Shown here piece after piece: positions 25,064-33,355 of a stretch of 64,000 bases of DNA. This stretch comes from Variovorax sp. IB41 (GTDB lineage Bacteria; Pseudomonadota; Gammaproteobacteria; Burkholderiales; Burkholderiaceae_C). Position 1 is the stretch's first letter. Each line of letters starts with the position of its first letter. A model generated the notes under the pieces. That model was not told the DNA's origin, searched no databases, and saw only the letters and a program-made list of their open reading frames with translations. The stretch covers positions 1 to 64,000 of the forward strand of contig NZ_JAEFCB010000028.1 in the NCBI RefSeq assembly GCF_016405905.1, written 5' to 3'. A program made the translations under genes and the position numbers.

Positions 25064-27000
25064 GCCTTCACCTCCTTGAGCTTGACCGCATCGGCATCTG
25101 CATCCGCGGATTCATTCTTCGGTACGCGCCAGCGGTCGGCCAGCTGCTTGACGGAGCCTGCAATGCCCTGCGGGAACAGCAGCACCAGGATCAGGATGAT
25201 GGCGCCGAGCATCGCGCGCCAGTAGTCGGTGTTGCGCGCGACGGTGTCGTGCAGCCAGGTGAAGGTGACGGCGCCGACGACCGGGCCCGCCAGCGTCTGG
25301 ATGCCGCCGAGCAGCACCATCACGAGGCCGTCGACCGACTTGCCGACCGACAGGCTCTCGGGCGAGATGCTGCCCTTGGAGAACGCGTAGAGCGCACCGG
25401 CCAGGCCCGCCACCGTGCCCGCGATGACGAAGGCCATCCACTGCGTGCGCTTGACGTCGATGCCGATGGCATCGGCGCGCAGCACCGAATCGCGGCCCGC
25501 GCGCAGCGCATAGCCGAAGGGCGAGAACAGCACGCGGCGCAGCCACCACACGCCGGCACCGACCAGCACCAGCGTGAGCCAGTAATAGGCCTGCTTGTTC
25601 GAGAGCCACTCGGAGGGCCACACGCCGGTCAGGCCGTTGCTGCCGCCCGTGAAGCTGTCCCACTGGTAGGTGATGGCCCAGGTGATCTGTGCGAAAGCCA
25701 GCGTGAGCATCGCGAGGTAGACCCCCGAGAGCCGCACCGCGAACCAGCCATAGACCAGCGCGCCGAGCGCGGCCACGGCGGGCGCGACGATCAATGCGAG
25801 TTCCATCGGCAGGTGCAGCGAGCGCACCAGCAGCGCCGCGCCATAGGCACCGAGCCCGAAGTACGCCGCGTGGCCGAAGGAGTGCATGCCCGCCGGGCCC
25901 ATGATGAAGTGCAGGCTGGTGGCGAACAGCGCGGCGATCAGCAGGTCGATCATCAGCACCATCGTGTAGGGCGAATTCACCGTCAGGAATGGCAGCACCG
26001 CGAGCATCAGCCCGAGCACCGCGGCGGCGACGAGGTAGGCGTTGCTCGGCGGGCGCAGCGGCTCTTCCTGCATGCCCACGTAGCGGCTGGGCGCCTGCGG
26101 CCGGCCGAACAGGCCCCACGGGCGCCACACCAGCACGATCGCCATCACGAGGAAGTCGACCATCAGCGTGAGCTTGGAAAACGACACGTCGATGCCGAAG
26201 ATCTGCACCACGCCGAGCCAGATGCACACGGCCTTGATCTCGGCGATGAGCAATGCGGCCACGTAGGCACCGGGCAGCGAGCCCATGCCGCCGACGACCA
26301 CCACCACGAACGCGGCGCCGATGGTGTTGAGGTCCATCTCCAGCGTGGCGGGTTCGCGCGGCAGCTGCAGCGCACCGCCCAGGCCCGCGAGCAACGCGCC
26401 GAGCGCGAACACCGCGGTGAAGAGCCAGGCCTGGTTGACGCCGAGCGCGCTGACCATTTCGCGGTCCTGCGTGGCGGCGCGCACCAGTGTGCCGAAGCGC
26501 GTGCGGGTGAGCAGCAGCCAGACGAGGCCGAGCACGAGCGGGCCGACGACGATCAGGAACAGGTCGTAGGACGGAAACTGGCGGCCGAGGATTTCGATCG
26601 AGCCCTTCAGGCCCGGCGCGCGCGGGCCGAGCAGCTCGTCAGGCCCCCAGAGCCACAGCACCGCGTCCTTGATGACGAGCACCAGCGCGAAGGTGGCGAG
26701 CAACTGGAAGAGCTCCGGCGCCTTGTAGATGCGGCGCAGGAGCAGCACCTCGATCAACGCGCCGAGCACGCCGACCGCGAGTGCCGCGATCAAAAGCGCG
26801 GGCCAGAAGCCCAGGCTCGAGCCCAGCTTCTCCACGAGCGTGTACGCGACATAGATGCCGACCATGAAAAACGATCCATGGGCGAAGTTGACGATGCGCG
26901 TCACGCCGAAGATCAACGAGAGACCGGCCGCCACGAGGAAAAGCGAGGACGCGCCGGCCAACCCGTTGAGCAACTGAACAACGAAGCCTGAGAAACTCAT
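25060..27000 (-). CDS. fused LivH-LivM ABC permease
   Basis: This 646-residue membrane protein joins the two Liv permeases in one chain. Residues ~1-300 are LivH-like (FGVTRIVNFAHGSFFMVG at residue ~30). Residues ~325-630 are LivM-like (GPAGMHSFGHAAYFGLGAYG near 370, LTGVWPSEW near 455). About 16-18 hydrophobic segments are visible. Fused LivHM proteins are known in some proteobacteria, and the length equals the sum of the two. It follows the first binding protein by 133 bp. Confidence 0.92.
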   Translation of the reverse strand: MSFSGFVVQLLNGLAGASSLFLVAAGLSLIFGVTRIVNFAHGSFFMVGIYVAYTLVEKLGSSLGFWPALLIAALAVGVLGALIEVLLLRRIYKAPELFQLLATFALVLVIKDAVLWLWGPDELLGPRAPGLKGSIEILGRQFPSYDLFLIVVGPLVLGLVWLLLTRTRFGTLVRAATQDREMVSALGVNQAWLFTAVFALGALLAGLGGALQLPREPATLEMDLNTIGAAFVVVVVGGMGSLPGAYVAALLIAEIKAVCIWLGVVQIFGIDVSFSKLTLMVDFLVMAIVLVWRPWGLFGRPQAPSRYVGMQEEPLRPPSNAYLVAAAVLGLMLAVLPFLTVNSPYTMVLMIDLLIAALFATSLHFIMGPAGMHSFGHAAYFGLGAYGAALLVRSLHLPMELALIVAPAVAALGALVYGWFAVRLSGVYLAMLTLAFAQITWAITYQWDSFTGGSNGLTGVWPSEWLSNKQAYYWLTLVLVGAGVWWLRRVLFSPFGYALRAGRDSVLRADAIGIDVKRTQWMAFVIAGTVAGLAGALYAFSKGSISPESLSVGKSVDGLVMVLLGGIQTLAGPVVGAVTFTWLHDTVARNTDYWRAMLGAIILILVLLFPQGIAGSVKQLADRWRVPKNESADADADAVKLKEVKA

Positions 27001-27036
27001 TCAAAAATCCTTGGTGGATGCGGTATCCATTCGCGA

Positions 27037-27128
27037 GGGCCGCCGCGCGCGGCCGCCCGAAGCGGCCGGCCCGCCCCCGGTAGGGGGTTGGCGAAGCGAC
27101 ACGAAGTGCGCGCAGCCTGGGGGCGAGC
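27037..27128. repeat. GC-rich intergenic dispersed repeat between binding protein and LivHM genes
   Basis: The 133-bp spacer contains CCCCCGGTAGGGGG followed by TTGGCGAAGCGACACGAAG, then TGCGCGCAGCCTGGGGG, with a GC-rich CGGCCG-containing left half. It resembles a repeat I associate with Comamonadaceae intergenic regions. No second copy is in the window, so this is recognition rather than alignment. It could form a hairpin separating expression of the binding protein from the permease. Confidence 0.4.
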
Positions 27129-27133
27129 AACAA

Positions 27134-28342
27134 TCAGTCCGCAGGGCGCATCTTCTTCACTTCGTCGTCCGAAGGCTGGAACTTGGCACCGTCCAGGTAC
27201 ACGTAGTCGACCATCACGCCCTTGCCGCCGTCGTTCTTGGTCTTGCCGACATACGCGCCCATGGTGGACTGGTTGTCCTGCGCGCGGTAGTTGATCTTGC
27301 CGAAGGGCGTGTCGACCTGCAGGCCCTTGAAGGCCGCGGCGAGCTTTTCGGTGTCGGTGCTGCCGGCCTTCTTGATGCCCGCGGCGATCGAGTGGATCGC
27401 GCTGTAGCCGACCACCGAACCCAGGCGCGGGTAGTCCTTGAACTTGGCCTGGTACGCGTCGAGGAAGGCCTTGTGCTCGGGCGTCTTCACGCCGTTCCAC
27501 GGGTAGCCGGTCACGATCCAGCCGTTGGGCGCTTCGTCCTTGAGCGGATCGAGGTACTCGGGCTCGCCGGTCAGCACGCTCACCACTTCGCGGTCCTTGA
27601 AAAGGCCGCGCGTGTTGCCTTCGCGCACGAACTTGGAGAGGTCGGCGCCGAAGAGCACGTTGAAGATCGCGTCGGGCTTGGCATCGGCCAGCGCCTGCAC
27701 CACGCTGCCCGAATCGACCTTGCCCAGCGGCGGCGCCTGCTCGGTCACGAACTCGACGTCAGGCTGCGCGGCCTTCAGAAGCGTCTTGAAGGTGGCGGCC
27801 GACGACTGGCCGTATTCGTAGTTGGGGTACACGATCGCCCAGCGCTTCTTCTTGAGCTTGGCGGCCTCGGGCACCAGCATCGCCACCTGCATGTAGGTCG
27901 AGGGGCGCAGGCGGTAGGTGTACTTGTTGCCGTTGCTCCAGACGATCTTGTCGGTGAGCGGCTCGGCGGCCAGGTAGAAGAATTTCTTTTGCTTGGCGAA
28001 GTCGGTGAGCGCCAGACCCGTGTTCGAGAGGAACGCGCCGGCCAGCACGTCGATCTTCTCGCGCGAGATGAGCTCTTCGGCCACACGCACGGCATCGCCG
28101 GGGTTGGCGTTGTCGTCGCGGCTGATGAGCTCGATCTTCTTGCCGTTGATGCCGCCCTTGGCGTTGATTTCGTCGACCGCGAGTTCCATGCCCTTCTTGT
28201 AGGGCTCCAGGAAGGCGGGCTGCGCCTTGTAGCTGTTGATCTCGCCGATCTTGATCACGCCCTGCGCATGCGCGGGGACGAGAGCGGCGGTGGCCAGCGT
28301 GACGACGGAAGCGGCGCAGAAGACATGGCGCAATGGATTCAT
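27134..28342 (-). CDS. Liv-type ABC transporter substrate-binding protein
   Basis: This 402-residue protein has a Sec-type signal peptide ending near PAHAQ (residue ~27) and the mature start VIKIGEINSYKA, typical of peripla_BP_6 proteins. It precedes the fused permease and ATPases and is the first transporter gene after the hnr-UPF0280-DUF1185 block. The ligand is unknown; nicotinate, nicotinamide or a ring-reduction product would fit the context. Confidence 0.88.
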   Translation of the reverse strand: MNPLRHVFCAASVVTLATAALVPAHAQGVIKIGEINSYKAQPAFLEPYKKGMELAVDEINAKGGINGKKIELISRDDNANPGDAVRVAEELISREKIDVLAGAFLSNTGLALTDFAKQKKFFYLAAEPLTDKIVWSNGNKYTYRLRPSTYMQVAMLVPEAAKLKKKRWAIVYPNYEYGQSSAATFKTLLKAAQPDVEFVTEQAPPLGKVDSGSVVQALADAKPDAIFNVLFGADLSKFVREGNTRGLFKDREVVSVLTGEPEYLDPLKDEAPNGWIVTGYPWNGVKTPEHKAFLDAYQAKFKDYPRLGSVVGYSAIHSIAAGIKKAGSTDTEKLAAAFKGLQVDTPFGKINYRAQDNQSTMGAYVGKTKNDGGKGVMVDYVYLDGAKFQPSDDEVKKMRPAD

Positions 28343-28399
28343 CGGGAAGCTCCTAGGGGTTCGAACAGAAAACACGTGTGCGGTGATGGTGATGACGGA

Positions 28400-28984
28400 T
28401 CAGCGGAGGCCGTCTTCGCCCTTGATTTCGCTGGCTTGCAGCCCGCCGATGCGCGGCAACGGACGGCCGCTGTCGGTGACGGCCACGGCCACGACGATTT
28501 CGTTGGCGCGGGGCGCATCGGACACGCGGGCCTCGATGGCGTCGAAGTGGCTGCGCACGAAGGCGGCGTCTTTATGGCCGAGCGGCACGTCGATCGCGGT
28601 GCCGAGCGTGCCCTGCTTCTTGGCCGAAGGCACGAGCGCCGCGCCCTTCTCGACCGCCACGCGCAGCGGCGCGCCGAGCTTGGGGTGCAGGATCGCGGCC
28701 GCATGCTCGAGCTCGCCGCGCTCGCCGACGATGGCCGCCTTGCCGTAGCTCTGCGCCTGGCCGGGCTCGATGCCCAGCGCCTTCACGGCCTTCTGGCCGA
28801 GCAGTGCGCCGAGCTCTTCGCCGATGGCGATGAGTTCGTCCAGGTTCTCGCTGAAGCGGCCGGCGTACGGGTTCTCGATCACGGCGATGGCGACGGCGCG
28901 GCGCGTGGGCGGCGTCACGTCCTGGCCCATCTCTTTGCGGGTCTCATCGACCTGGATGACGAGCTTGCGGATGTTGGCGGTCAT
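28400..28984 (-). CDS. DUF1185 'amino acid synthesis' family protein, paralogue 1
   Basis: This 194-residue protein belongs to PF06684 (DUF1185), named from a genetic complementation and without a known reaction. Recognisable features are IENPYAGRF near residue 35, SYGKAAIVGERGELEHAAA near 80, VPSAKKQGTLGTAIDVPLGHKDAA near 120 and the C-terminal DSGRPLPRIGGL. It is followed by the transporter genes and preceded 39 bp away by a second, diverged copy. The pair with UPF0280 next to hnr suggests a role in catabolism of the reduced pyridine ring. Confidence 0.8.
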   Translation of the reverse strand: MTANIRKLVIQVDETRKEMGQDVTPPTRRAVAIAVIENPYAGRFSENLDELIAIGEELGALLGQKAVKALGIEPGQAQSYGKAAIVGERGELEHAAAILHPKLGAPLRVAVEKGAALVPSAKKQGTLGTAIDVPLGHKDAAFVRSHFDAIEARVSDAPRANEIVVAVAVTDSGRPLPRIGGLQASEIKGEDGLR

Positions 28985-29023
28985 GTTCTGTGTGTTCCTT
29001 GTCTTGTCTCTGTGTGCGTGAGA

Positions 29024-29665
29024 TCAGCGCAGGCCGTCCCACTTGCTGATGTCTTTCGCGAGCAGGCCGCCGACGCGGGCGTGCACGCGGTAGCCGGTGC
29101 TCATCGCGAGGATGAAGACGATCTCGTCGGCCGCCGGCGCACCGGGCACGCGCACCTCGATGGCGTCGAACTGGCCGCGCACGTAGCTCGCGTTGATGTT
29201 GGTGAGCGGCACGTCGAGCGCGGCGCCGGGCGGGCCGACCTTCTTGGTCGAGGGCACGATGGAAAGCGCGTTGGCGGGCTGGCCGCTTTTTTCTTCGGCA
29301 ACGCCCTGGGTGTAGGCCACGCGGCTGCCCTTCCAGCCGAGCAGTTCGCGCATCGCGTAGCCGCCGGGCACATGCCAGAGCGCACCGTGCTCCAGTTCGC
29401 CGTCGGCGCCGACGATGGCGCCCTTGCCGTAGGTGGCGATCTGCTCGAGCGGCACGTCCATCGCGGCATGCAGCTGGTGCGCCATGTCCACGCCCACGGG
29501 GTCGAGCAGCGCCATCATCGGCAGGATGTCGGGCTCGTAGCGGCCCGCGAAGGGATTGGTCAGCACCGCGCCGATGGCACCGCGCACCAACGGGGTGTCG
29601 GCACGCGGTCCGAACTCGTGGTGGATGTGCTCGACATGGGTGAAGACGCGGCGGATTTCGATCAT
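29024..29665 (-). CDS. DUF1185 'amino acid synthesis' family protein, paralogue 2
   Basis: This 213-residue protein shares the DUF1185 landmarks with its neighbour: LTNPFAGRY, TYGKGAIVGADGELEHGA, VPSTKKVGPPGAALDVPLTNINASYVR, and the RVHARVGGL ending. Two diverged copies side by side suggest a heteromer or two sequential related steps. The start ATG at 29665 gives the family N-terminus (IEIRRVFTHVEHIHHE). The reaction is unknown. Confidence 0.8.
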   Translation of the reverse strand: MIEIRRVFTHVEHIHHEFGPRADTPLVRGAIGAVLTNPFAGRYEPDILPMMALLDPVGVDMAHQLHAAMDVPLEQIATYGKGAIVGADGELEHGALWHVPGGYAMRELLGWKGSRVAYTQGVAEEKSGQPANALSIVPSTKKVGPPGAALDVPLTNINASYVRGQFDAIEVRVPGAPAADEIVFILAMSTGYRVHARVGGLLAKDISKWDGLR

Positions 29666-29696
29666 GGAAAAGAACCTTGAGAACTTTGCTTTTTCA

Positions 29697-30599
29697 TTAA
29701 GCAAATACTGAACCAACTGTTTTGGGCAGCACGGTCTGCAGCGACTTCGAGCATAAGGGCTCGACGAGTCGGAACTGCCCCTGACAAACGAGTAGAACGG
29801 CCCAGACGAGCCCCCCTTTTTGCAGGACCTTGGCGCAGATCGCGCCCGTATCGAGTGCGCTTTTGACCTGCGACGGTGCGAGCGGCGGCACGTCGACGGT
29901 GACCAGGGTGTCGCCCAGGTCGCTGTCGTCCTTGCATACGCTGGCGGGCTTGCGCTGGATGAGGCCGTCGTCCACATCGACGGCGTTGGCGATCACTGTC
30001 GCCGCCGCGTCGGCCTGCGCCGCGGTGGCGGCCAGGACCGTCACGCTGTCGGCGATGCCCAGCGAGAAGCTGCGCCCGCGCCAGCCGCTGGTGGCGACGC
30101 CGCGCACGGGCGCATCGGCATGCAGTTCGAACTGGCCGTCGGTGGTGAGCACGCCGCTGCCCTGCCAGTCGAAGCGCGCGATGTCGGCGAACACGCCCAC
30201 GCGCGCCGAGTGGCCGGGCGCCAGGTGCAGCGCGATGTCGCCGCCGTTGTTGATCCAGGCGCGCTCGATGCCGGGGCGGTCGTAGAAGGCGATGAGTTCC
30301 TGCGCCACCGAGCCGGCGACCGACGCCATCGGCGTGATGAACATCGGCGAGAACGCGGCGCACGCATCCCACATGCGCTGGCCGACGACGCCGCGCGGGC
30401 GCATCTTGTCGACCACCGGCAGGCGCAAGAGCGGCAGTTCGCGCACCAACTCGTCCAGCACATGGCCGAAGCGCGCCCACGCGGCATCGTGCGCGGCCGC
30501 GACGGCGTACGGGTCGCCGTAGGCCTCGGCCACGATGTCGATCGGACCGTGGTTGAAGTGCCAGCGGTCGCCGTCGAGCGGGCTGCGTTGGGCGGACAT
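29697..30599 (-). CDS. UPF0280 family protein of unknown function
   Basis: This 300-residue protein matches UPF0280 (ApbE-like fold family), with SPMFITPMASVAGSVAQE near residue 85, AWINNGGDIALHL near 115, and GVATSGWRGRSFSLGIADSVTV near 160. ApbE proteins attach flavin to target proteins, so a flavin- or cofactor-related role for the Hnr flavoprotein is an attractive guess, but the family is uncharacterised to my knowledge. It starts only 3 bp after hnr, indicating tight co-expression. Confidence 0.8.
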   Translation of the reverse strand: MSAQRSPLDGDRWHFNHGPIDIVAEAYGDPYAVAAAHDAAWARFGHVLDELVRELPLLRLPVVDKMRPRGVVGQRMWDACAAFSPMFITPMASVAGSVAQELIAFYDRPGIERAWINNGGDIALHLAPGHSARVGVFADIARFDWQGSGVLTTDGQFELHADAPVRGVATSGWRGRSFSLGIADSVTVLAATAAQADAAATVIANAVDVDDGLIQRKPASVCKDDSDLGDTLVTVDVPPLAPSQVKSALDTGAICAKVLQKGGLVWAVLLVCQGQFRLVEPLCSKSLQTVLPKTVGSVFA

Positions 30600-30602
30600 G
30601 GT

Positions 30603-32228
30603 TCAGCCCAGCATGGGTGCGTGGCCCAGGGGCCACGGGTTGGCATCGTCCATGACGAGCCACTGGCGCGCGAGCGGTGCGCCGTCTTCCTGCCACGCAC
30701 CGCGCGCGAGCGCCTGCTCGAGCGAGAAGATGTGCTCCATGTGGCCGCCGAGCGCTTCATAGTCGTCGCGCCGCATGCTGAATTCGATGGGCGCCACGAT
30801 GGCCGGCGTGGGCACGGTGCCGAAGCTGTTGTCGGGCATGCGCATGACGTCGGCCATCACGGTGATGCCGCCGCCGGGCCACACATAAGCGGGCGCGCCG
30901 CCGCAGGTGACGTTGACCAAGGCGCGCTTGATGGCGCGCGTCAGCAGCACCGGGTTTTCGGTGACGCCGGCGCGCAGGCTCCCGCCGGCACCGCCGAGGA
31001 ACAGCACGGTGCACAGCGACGGCTCGCAGTTTTCGCCGATGCGATCGACGATGCGCTTCACTTCGGCGGGCATCTCCTGTTCGACGGGTTTCAGCGCGTC
31101 GTCGAGCACGTACCACTGCGCGTGCTCGCCGGTGGTCGAGGTCATCAAGAGCCGAAGGCCCGGGCGCGCGACGCCCTCTTCCCAGCCTTCGATGATCGCC
31201 AGCGGATCGGCGATGTCGGTGCCGCCCCAGCCGTTGCCCGGGTTCGCCACCTGGAAGTAGCGCCCCGGCGTGGACTTGCGCCCCAGCATCTGGATGCCCG
31301 AGGGCGCCATGTCCAGGCACCGGCCGGCCTGGTGCTCGGTGAGCACGCCGGTGATGTGGTCGTCCACCACCACCACCTCGTCGGCCACGCCCGCGAACTG
31401 GCGCGCGAAGATGCCGACCGCCGCGGAGCCGCAGCCCACGCGCATGCGCTGCTCTTCGACGCCGTTGACGATGGGCGCCTTGCCCGCCTGGATCACGAGC
31501 GTGGAGCCGCCATCGATGGTGCACTCCACCGCCTTCTTGTTGCCCAGGAACTGCATGAGCTCGGCCGTCATGCGGCCTTCCTTCTTGCTGCCGCCGGTGA
31601 GGTGGTGCACGCCGCCGAGCGACAACATCTGCGAGCCGTATTCGGCCGTGGTGACGTGGCCCACGACCTCGCCGCGGTAGCGCACGTTGGCCTGCTCGGA
31701 GCCCAGGAACCGGTCGGTGTCGATCTTCACCTTGAAGCTGCAGTAGCTGAAGATGCCTTCGGTGACGACGGTGACCATGTCCACGCCACGGGCCTTGGAG
31801 GCCACGATGAACGGGGCGGGCTTGTAGTCGGGATAGGTGGTGGAGGAGCCCACGCCGGTGACGAACACTTCGTCGGCGTGCAGCAGGTCGCCATTCCAGT
31901 CGGGGGTACCCGCCTCGATCACTTCGCTCTTTTCCGCGGCCGGGCGGTCGAAGGGCACGAGCGCAGGCGCATCGCTTGCGATCTCGCGGCGCAAGAGCAC
32001 GACCGGGTCCACGCGCACCAGCACGCCTTCGCGGTTCGCATAGCGGTCGCAGGCGCCGGTGCGGCCGTCGGAGATCTGGCACAGCACCGGGCAGGCGTTG
32101 CACTCGACCTTGGCGGTGCTCATCTTCTCGTTGCGCGGCGGCGCCTTGCCGAAGGCGCTCGCGCCGGCTTCGGCGACCACCGGCATGTCCATGCCGGGCA
32201 ATCCGTCTGTCTTGGTGTGTTCGGTCAT
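30603..32228 (-). CDS. hnr: 6-hydroxynicotinate reductase
   Basis: This 541-residue protein resembles 6-hydroxynicotinate reductase, the ferredoxin-dependent Fe-S flavoprotein of Eubacterium barkeri that reduces 6-hydroxynicotinate to 1,4,5,6-tetrahydro-6-oxonicotinate. C43, C46, C50 and C60 (VECNACPVLC and RTGACDRY) look like iron-sulfur ligands. The Gly-rich stretch RMRVGCGSAAVGIFARQF near residue 270 and PGNGWGGTDIADPL near 330 are typical. The start ATG at 32228 heads the long minus-strand operon, facing fpr across a 332-bp regulatory gap. The presence of enamidase, a NicAB-like hydroxylase and a dedicated reductase gene strongly supports the function. Confidence 0.88.
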   Translation of the reverse strand: MTEHTKTDGLPGMDMPVVAEAGASAFGKAPPRNEKMSTAKVECNACPVLCQISDGRTGACDRYANREGVLVRVDPVVLLRREIASDAPALVPFDRPAAEKSEVIEAGTPDWNGDLLHADEVFVTGVGSSTTYPDYKPAPFIVASKARGVDMVTVVTEGIFSYCSFKVKIDTDRFLGSEQANVRYRGEVVGHVTTAEYGSQMLSLGGVHHLTGGSKKEGRMTAELMQFLGNKKAVECTIDGGSTLVIQAGKAPIVNGVEEQRMRVGCGSAAVGIFARQFAGVADEVVVVDDHITGVLTEHQAGRCLDMAPSGIQMLGRKSTPGRYFQVANPGNGWGGTDIADPLAIIEGWEEGVARPGLRLLMTSTTGEHAQWYVLDDALKPVEQEMPAEVKRIVDRIGENCEPSLCTVLFLGGAGGSLRAGVTENPVLLTRAIKRALVNVTCGGAPAYVWPGGGITVMADVMRMPDNSFGTVPTPAIVAPIEFSMRRDDYEALGGHMEHIFSLEQALARGAWQEDGAPLARQWLVMDDANPWPLGHAPMLG

Positions 32229-32335
32229 CGGGGCGATCTCGTGGGCGGTGTTCGGTTGTGTGGGAGAGGCAATCCGGTCCAGTCGGGGTTTGCAACAAAC
32301 GTGCCGTCTGCCCGCTTGTGCGCCGCCTTCCGTTT

Positions 32336-32353
32336 GTGTAGCATTCCCTACAC
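32336..32353. promoter_or_regulatory. operator-like palindrome GTGTAG-N6-CTACAC
   Basis: The arms GTGTAG and CTACAC are perfect, with spacer CATTCC. The segment GCATTCCCTACA (32341) is repeated as GCATTCACTACA at 32363, exactly 22 bp away, i.e. two helical turns. The likely binder is the TetR-family protein encoded at 33356-34114 (inferred). Confidence 0.6.
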
Positions 32354-32369
32354 TTTCATGTTGCATTCA

Positions 32370-32390
32370 CTACATTGAAGATCAATGTAG
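32370..32390. promoter_or_regulatory. operator-like palindrome with 9-bp arms
   Basis: The arms CTACATTGA and TCAATGTAG are perfect around AGA. They share the CTACA/TGTAG core with the palindrome at 32336-32353, so both are probably bound by the same regulator. Confidence 0.6.
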
Positions 32391-32560
32391 CAAACAGGCC
32401 CGATGCTTGCAATGGTGTTTTCTCGCGGTGTTCATCGGGGTTTTTCCGACCAACGACAATGGAGGGTTCGCAGCCGGCCGACGGCTCGCGCACCACGGGT
32501 GTGCACCTCGGCGCAGCCAGCCTCCCCTCTTTCTGTCATCAACCAACTCTTGAGTTCCGT

Positions 32561-33334
32561 ATGAGTGCATTCAGCGAAGAACGCGTCCTGAGCGTCCACC
32601 ACTGGACCGACCGCCTGTTCACCTTCACCACCACGCGCGACCCGGCGCTGCGCTTCTCGAACGGTCATTTCACGATGATCGGCCTGAAGGTGAACAACAA
32701 GCCCCTGCTGCGCGCCTACAGCATCGTGAGCCCGAACTACGAGGAGCACCTGGAGTTCCTGAGCATCAAGGTGGAAGAAGGCCCGCTCACCTCCAAGCTG
32801 CAGCACATCCAGGTGGGCGACACCATCATCGTGGGCCGCAAGCCCACGGGCACGCTGCTGATCGACTACACGCTGCCCGCCAAGCGCCTGTACCTCTTCG
32901 GCACGGGCACCGGCCTCGCACCGTTCATGAGCATCATCCGCGACCCGGACACCTACGAGAAGTTCGAGCAGGTCATCCTGGTGCACGGCGTGCGCCAGGT
33001 CGACGAGCTGGCCTATCACGACCTGGTGACCGACCACCTGCCCAAGCACGAGATCCTGGGCGAGATGATCGAAAAGCAACTGCTCTACTACCCGACCGTC
33101 ACGCGCGAAGAGTTCCGCAACCAGGGCCGCATCACCGACCTCATCGAGAGCAACAAGCTCACCGACGACCTGGGCCTGCCGCCGCTCAACGTCGAGGAAG
33201 ACCGCGTCATGCTGTGCGGCAGCCCGGGCCTCCTGGTGGACCTGAAGCACATCCTGGAGAAGCGCGGCTTCAAGGAAGGCAACACGAGCACGCCCGGCGA
33301 CTTCGTCGTCGAACGCGCCTTCGCCGAGAAGTAA
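32561..33334 (+). CDS. fpr: ferredoxin-NADP+ reductase
   Basis: This 257-residue FAD enzyme has the FNR motifs RAYSIVSPN (FAD binding, residue ~47), GTGTGLAPF (NADP binding, ~113) and the C-terminal STPGDFVVERAFAEK typical of bacterial Fpr. It should move electrons from NADPH to ferredoxin. As first gene of the operon with tetR and enamidase, and divergent from hnr, it is the likely electron supply for ferredoxin-dependent 6-hydroxynicotinate reductase. No ferredoxin gene is in the window. The ATG at 32561 is chosen because upstream codons do not resemble the family. Confidence 0.92.
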   Translation: MSAFSEERVLSVHHWTDRLFTFTTTRDPALRFSNGHFTMIGLKVNNKPLLRAYSIVSPNYEEHLEFLSIKVEEGPLTSKLQHIQVGDTIIVGRKPTGTLLIDYTLPAKRLYLFGTGTGLAPFMSIIRDPDTYEKFEQVILVHGVRQVDELAYHDLVTDHLPKHEILGEMIEKQLLYYPTVTREEFRNQGRITDLIESNKLTDDLGLPPLNVEEDRVMLCGSPGLLVDLKHILEKRGFKEGNTSTPGDFVVERAFAEK

Positions 33335-33355
33335 GCCGAAGACGCCGCGCGCACG

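Larger units (their letters stand above)
32229..32560. promoter_or_regulatory. divergent hnr/fpr promoter region
   Basis: This 332-bp gap has no convincing gene. It separates the minus-strand hnr operon from the plus-strand fpr-tetR-ena operon. The centre (about 32330-32400) is AT-richer than its surroundings and holds four TGTAG/CTACA half-sites. The stretch 32400-32560 would be the fpr leader; an in-frame extension of fpr to 32375 exists but lacks family character. Promoter boxes are not certain. Confidence 0.6.

Noticed and set aside
32375..32560. N-terminal extension of fpr by 62 codons
   Set aside because: The extra residues do not resemble Fpr and the stretch overlaps the end of the operator palindrome; the ATG at 32561 gives the normal family length of 257.
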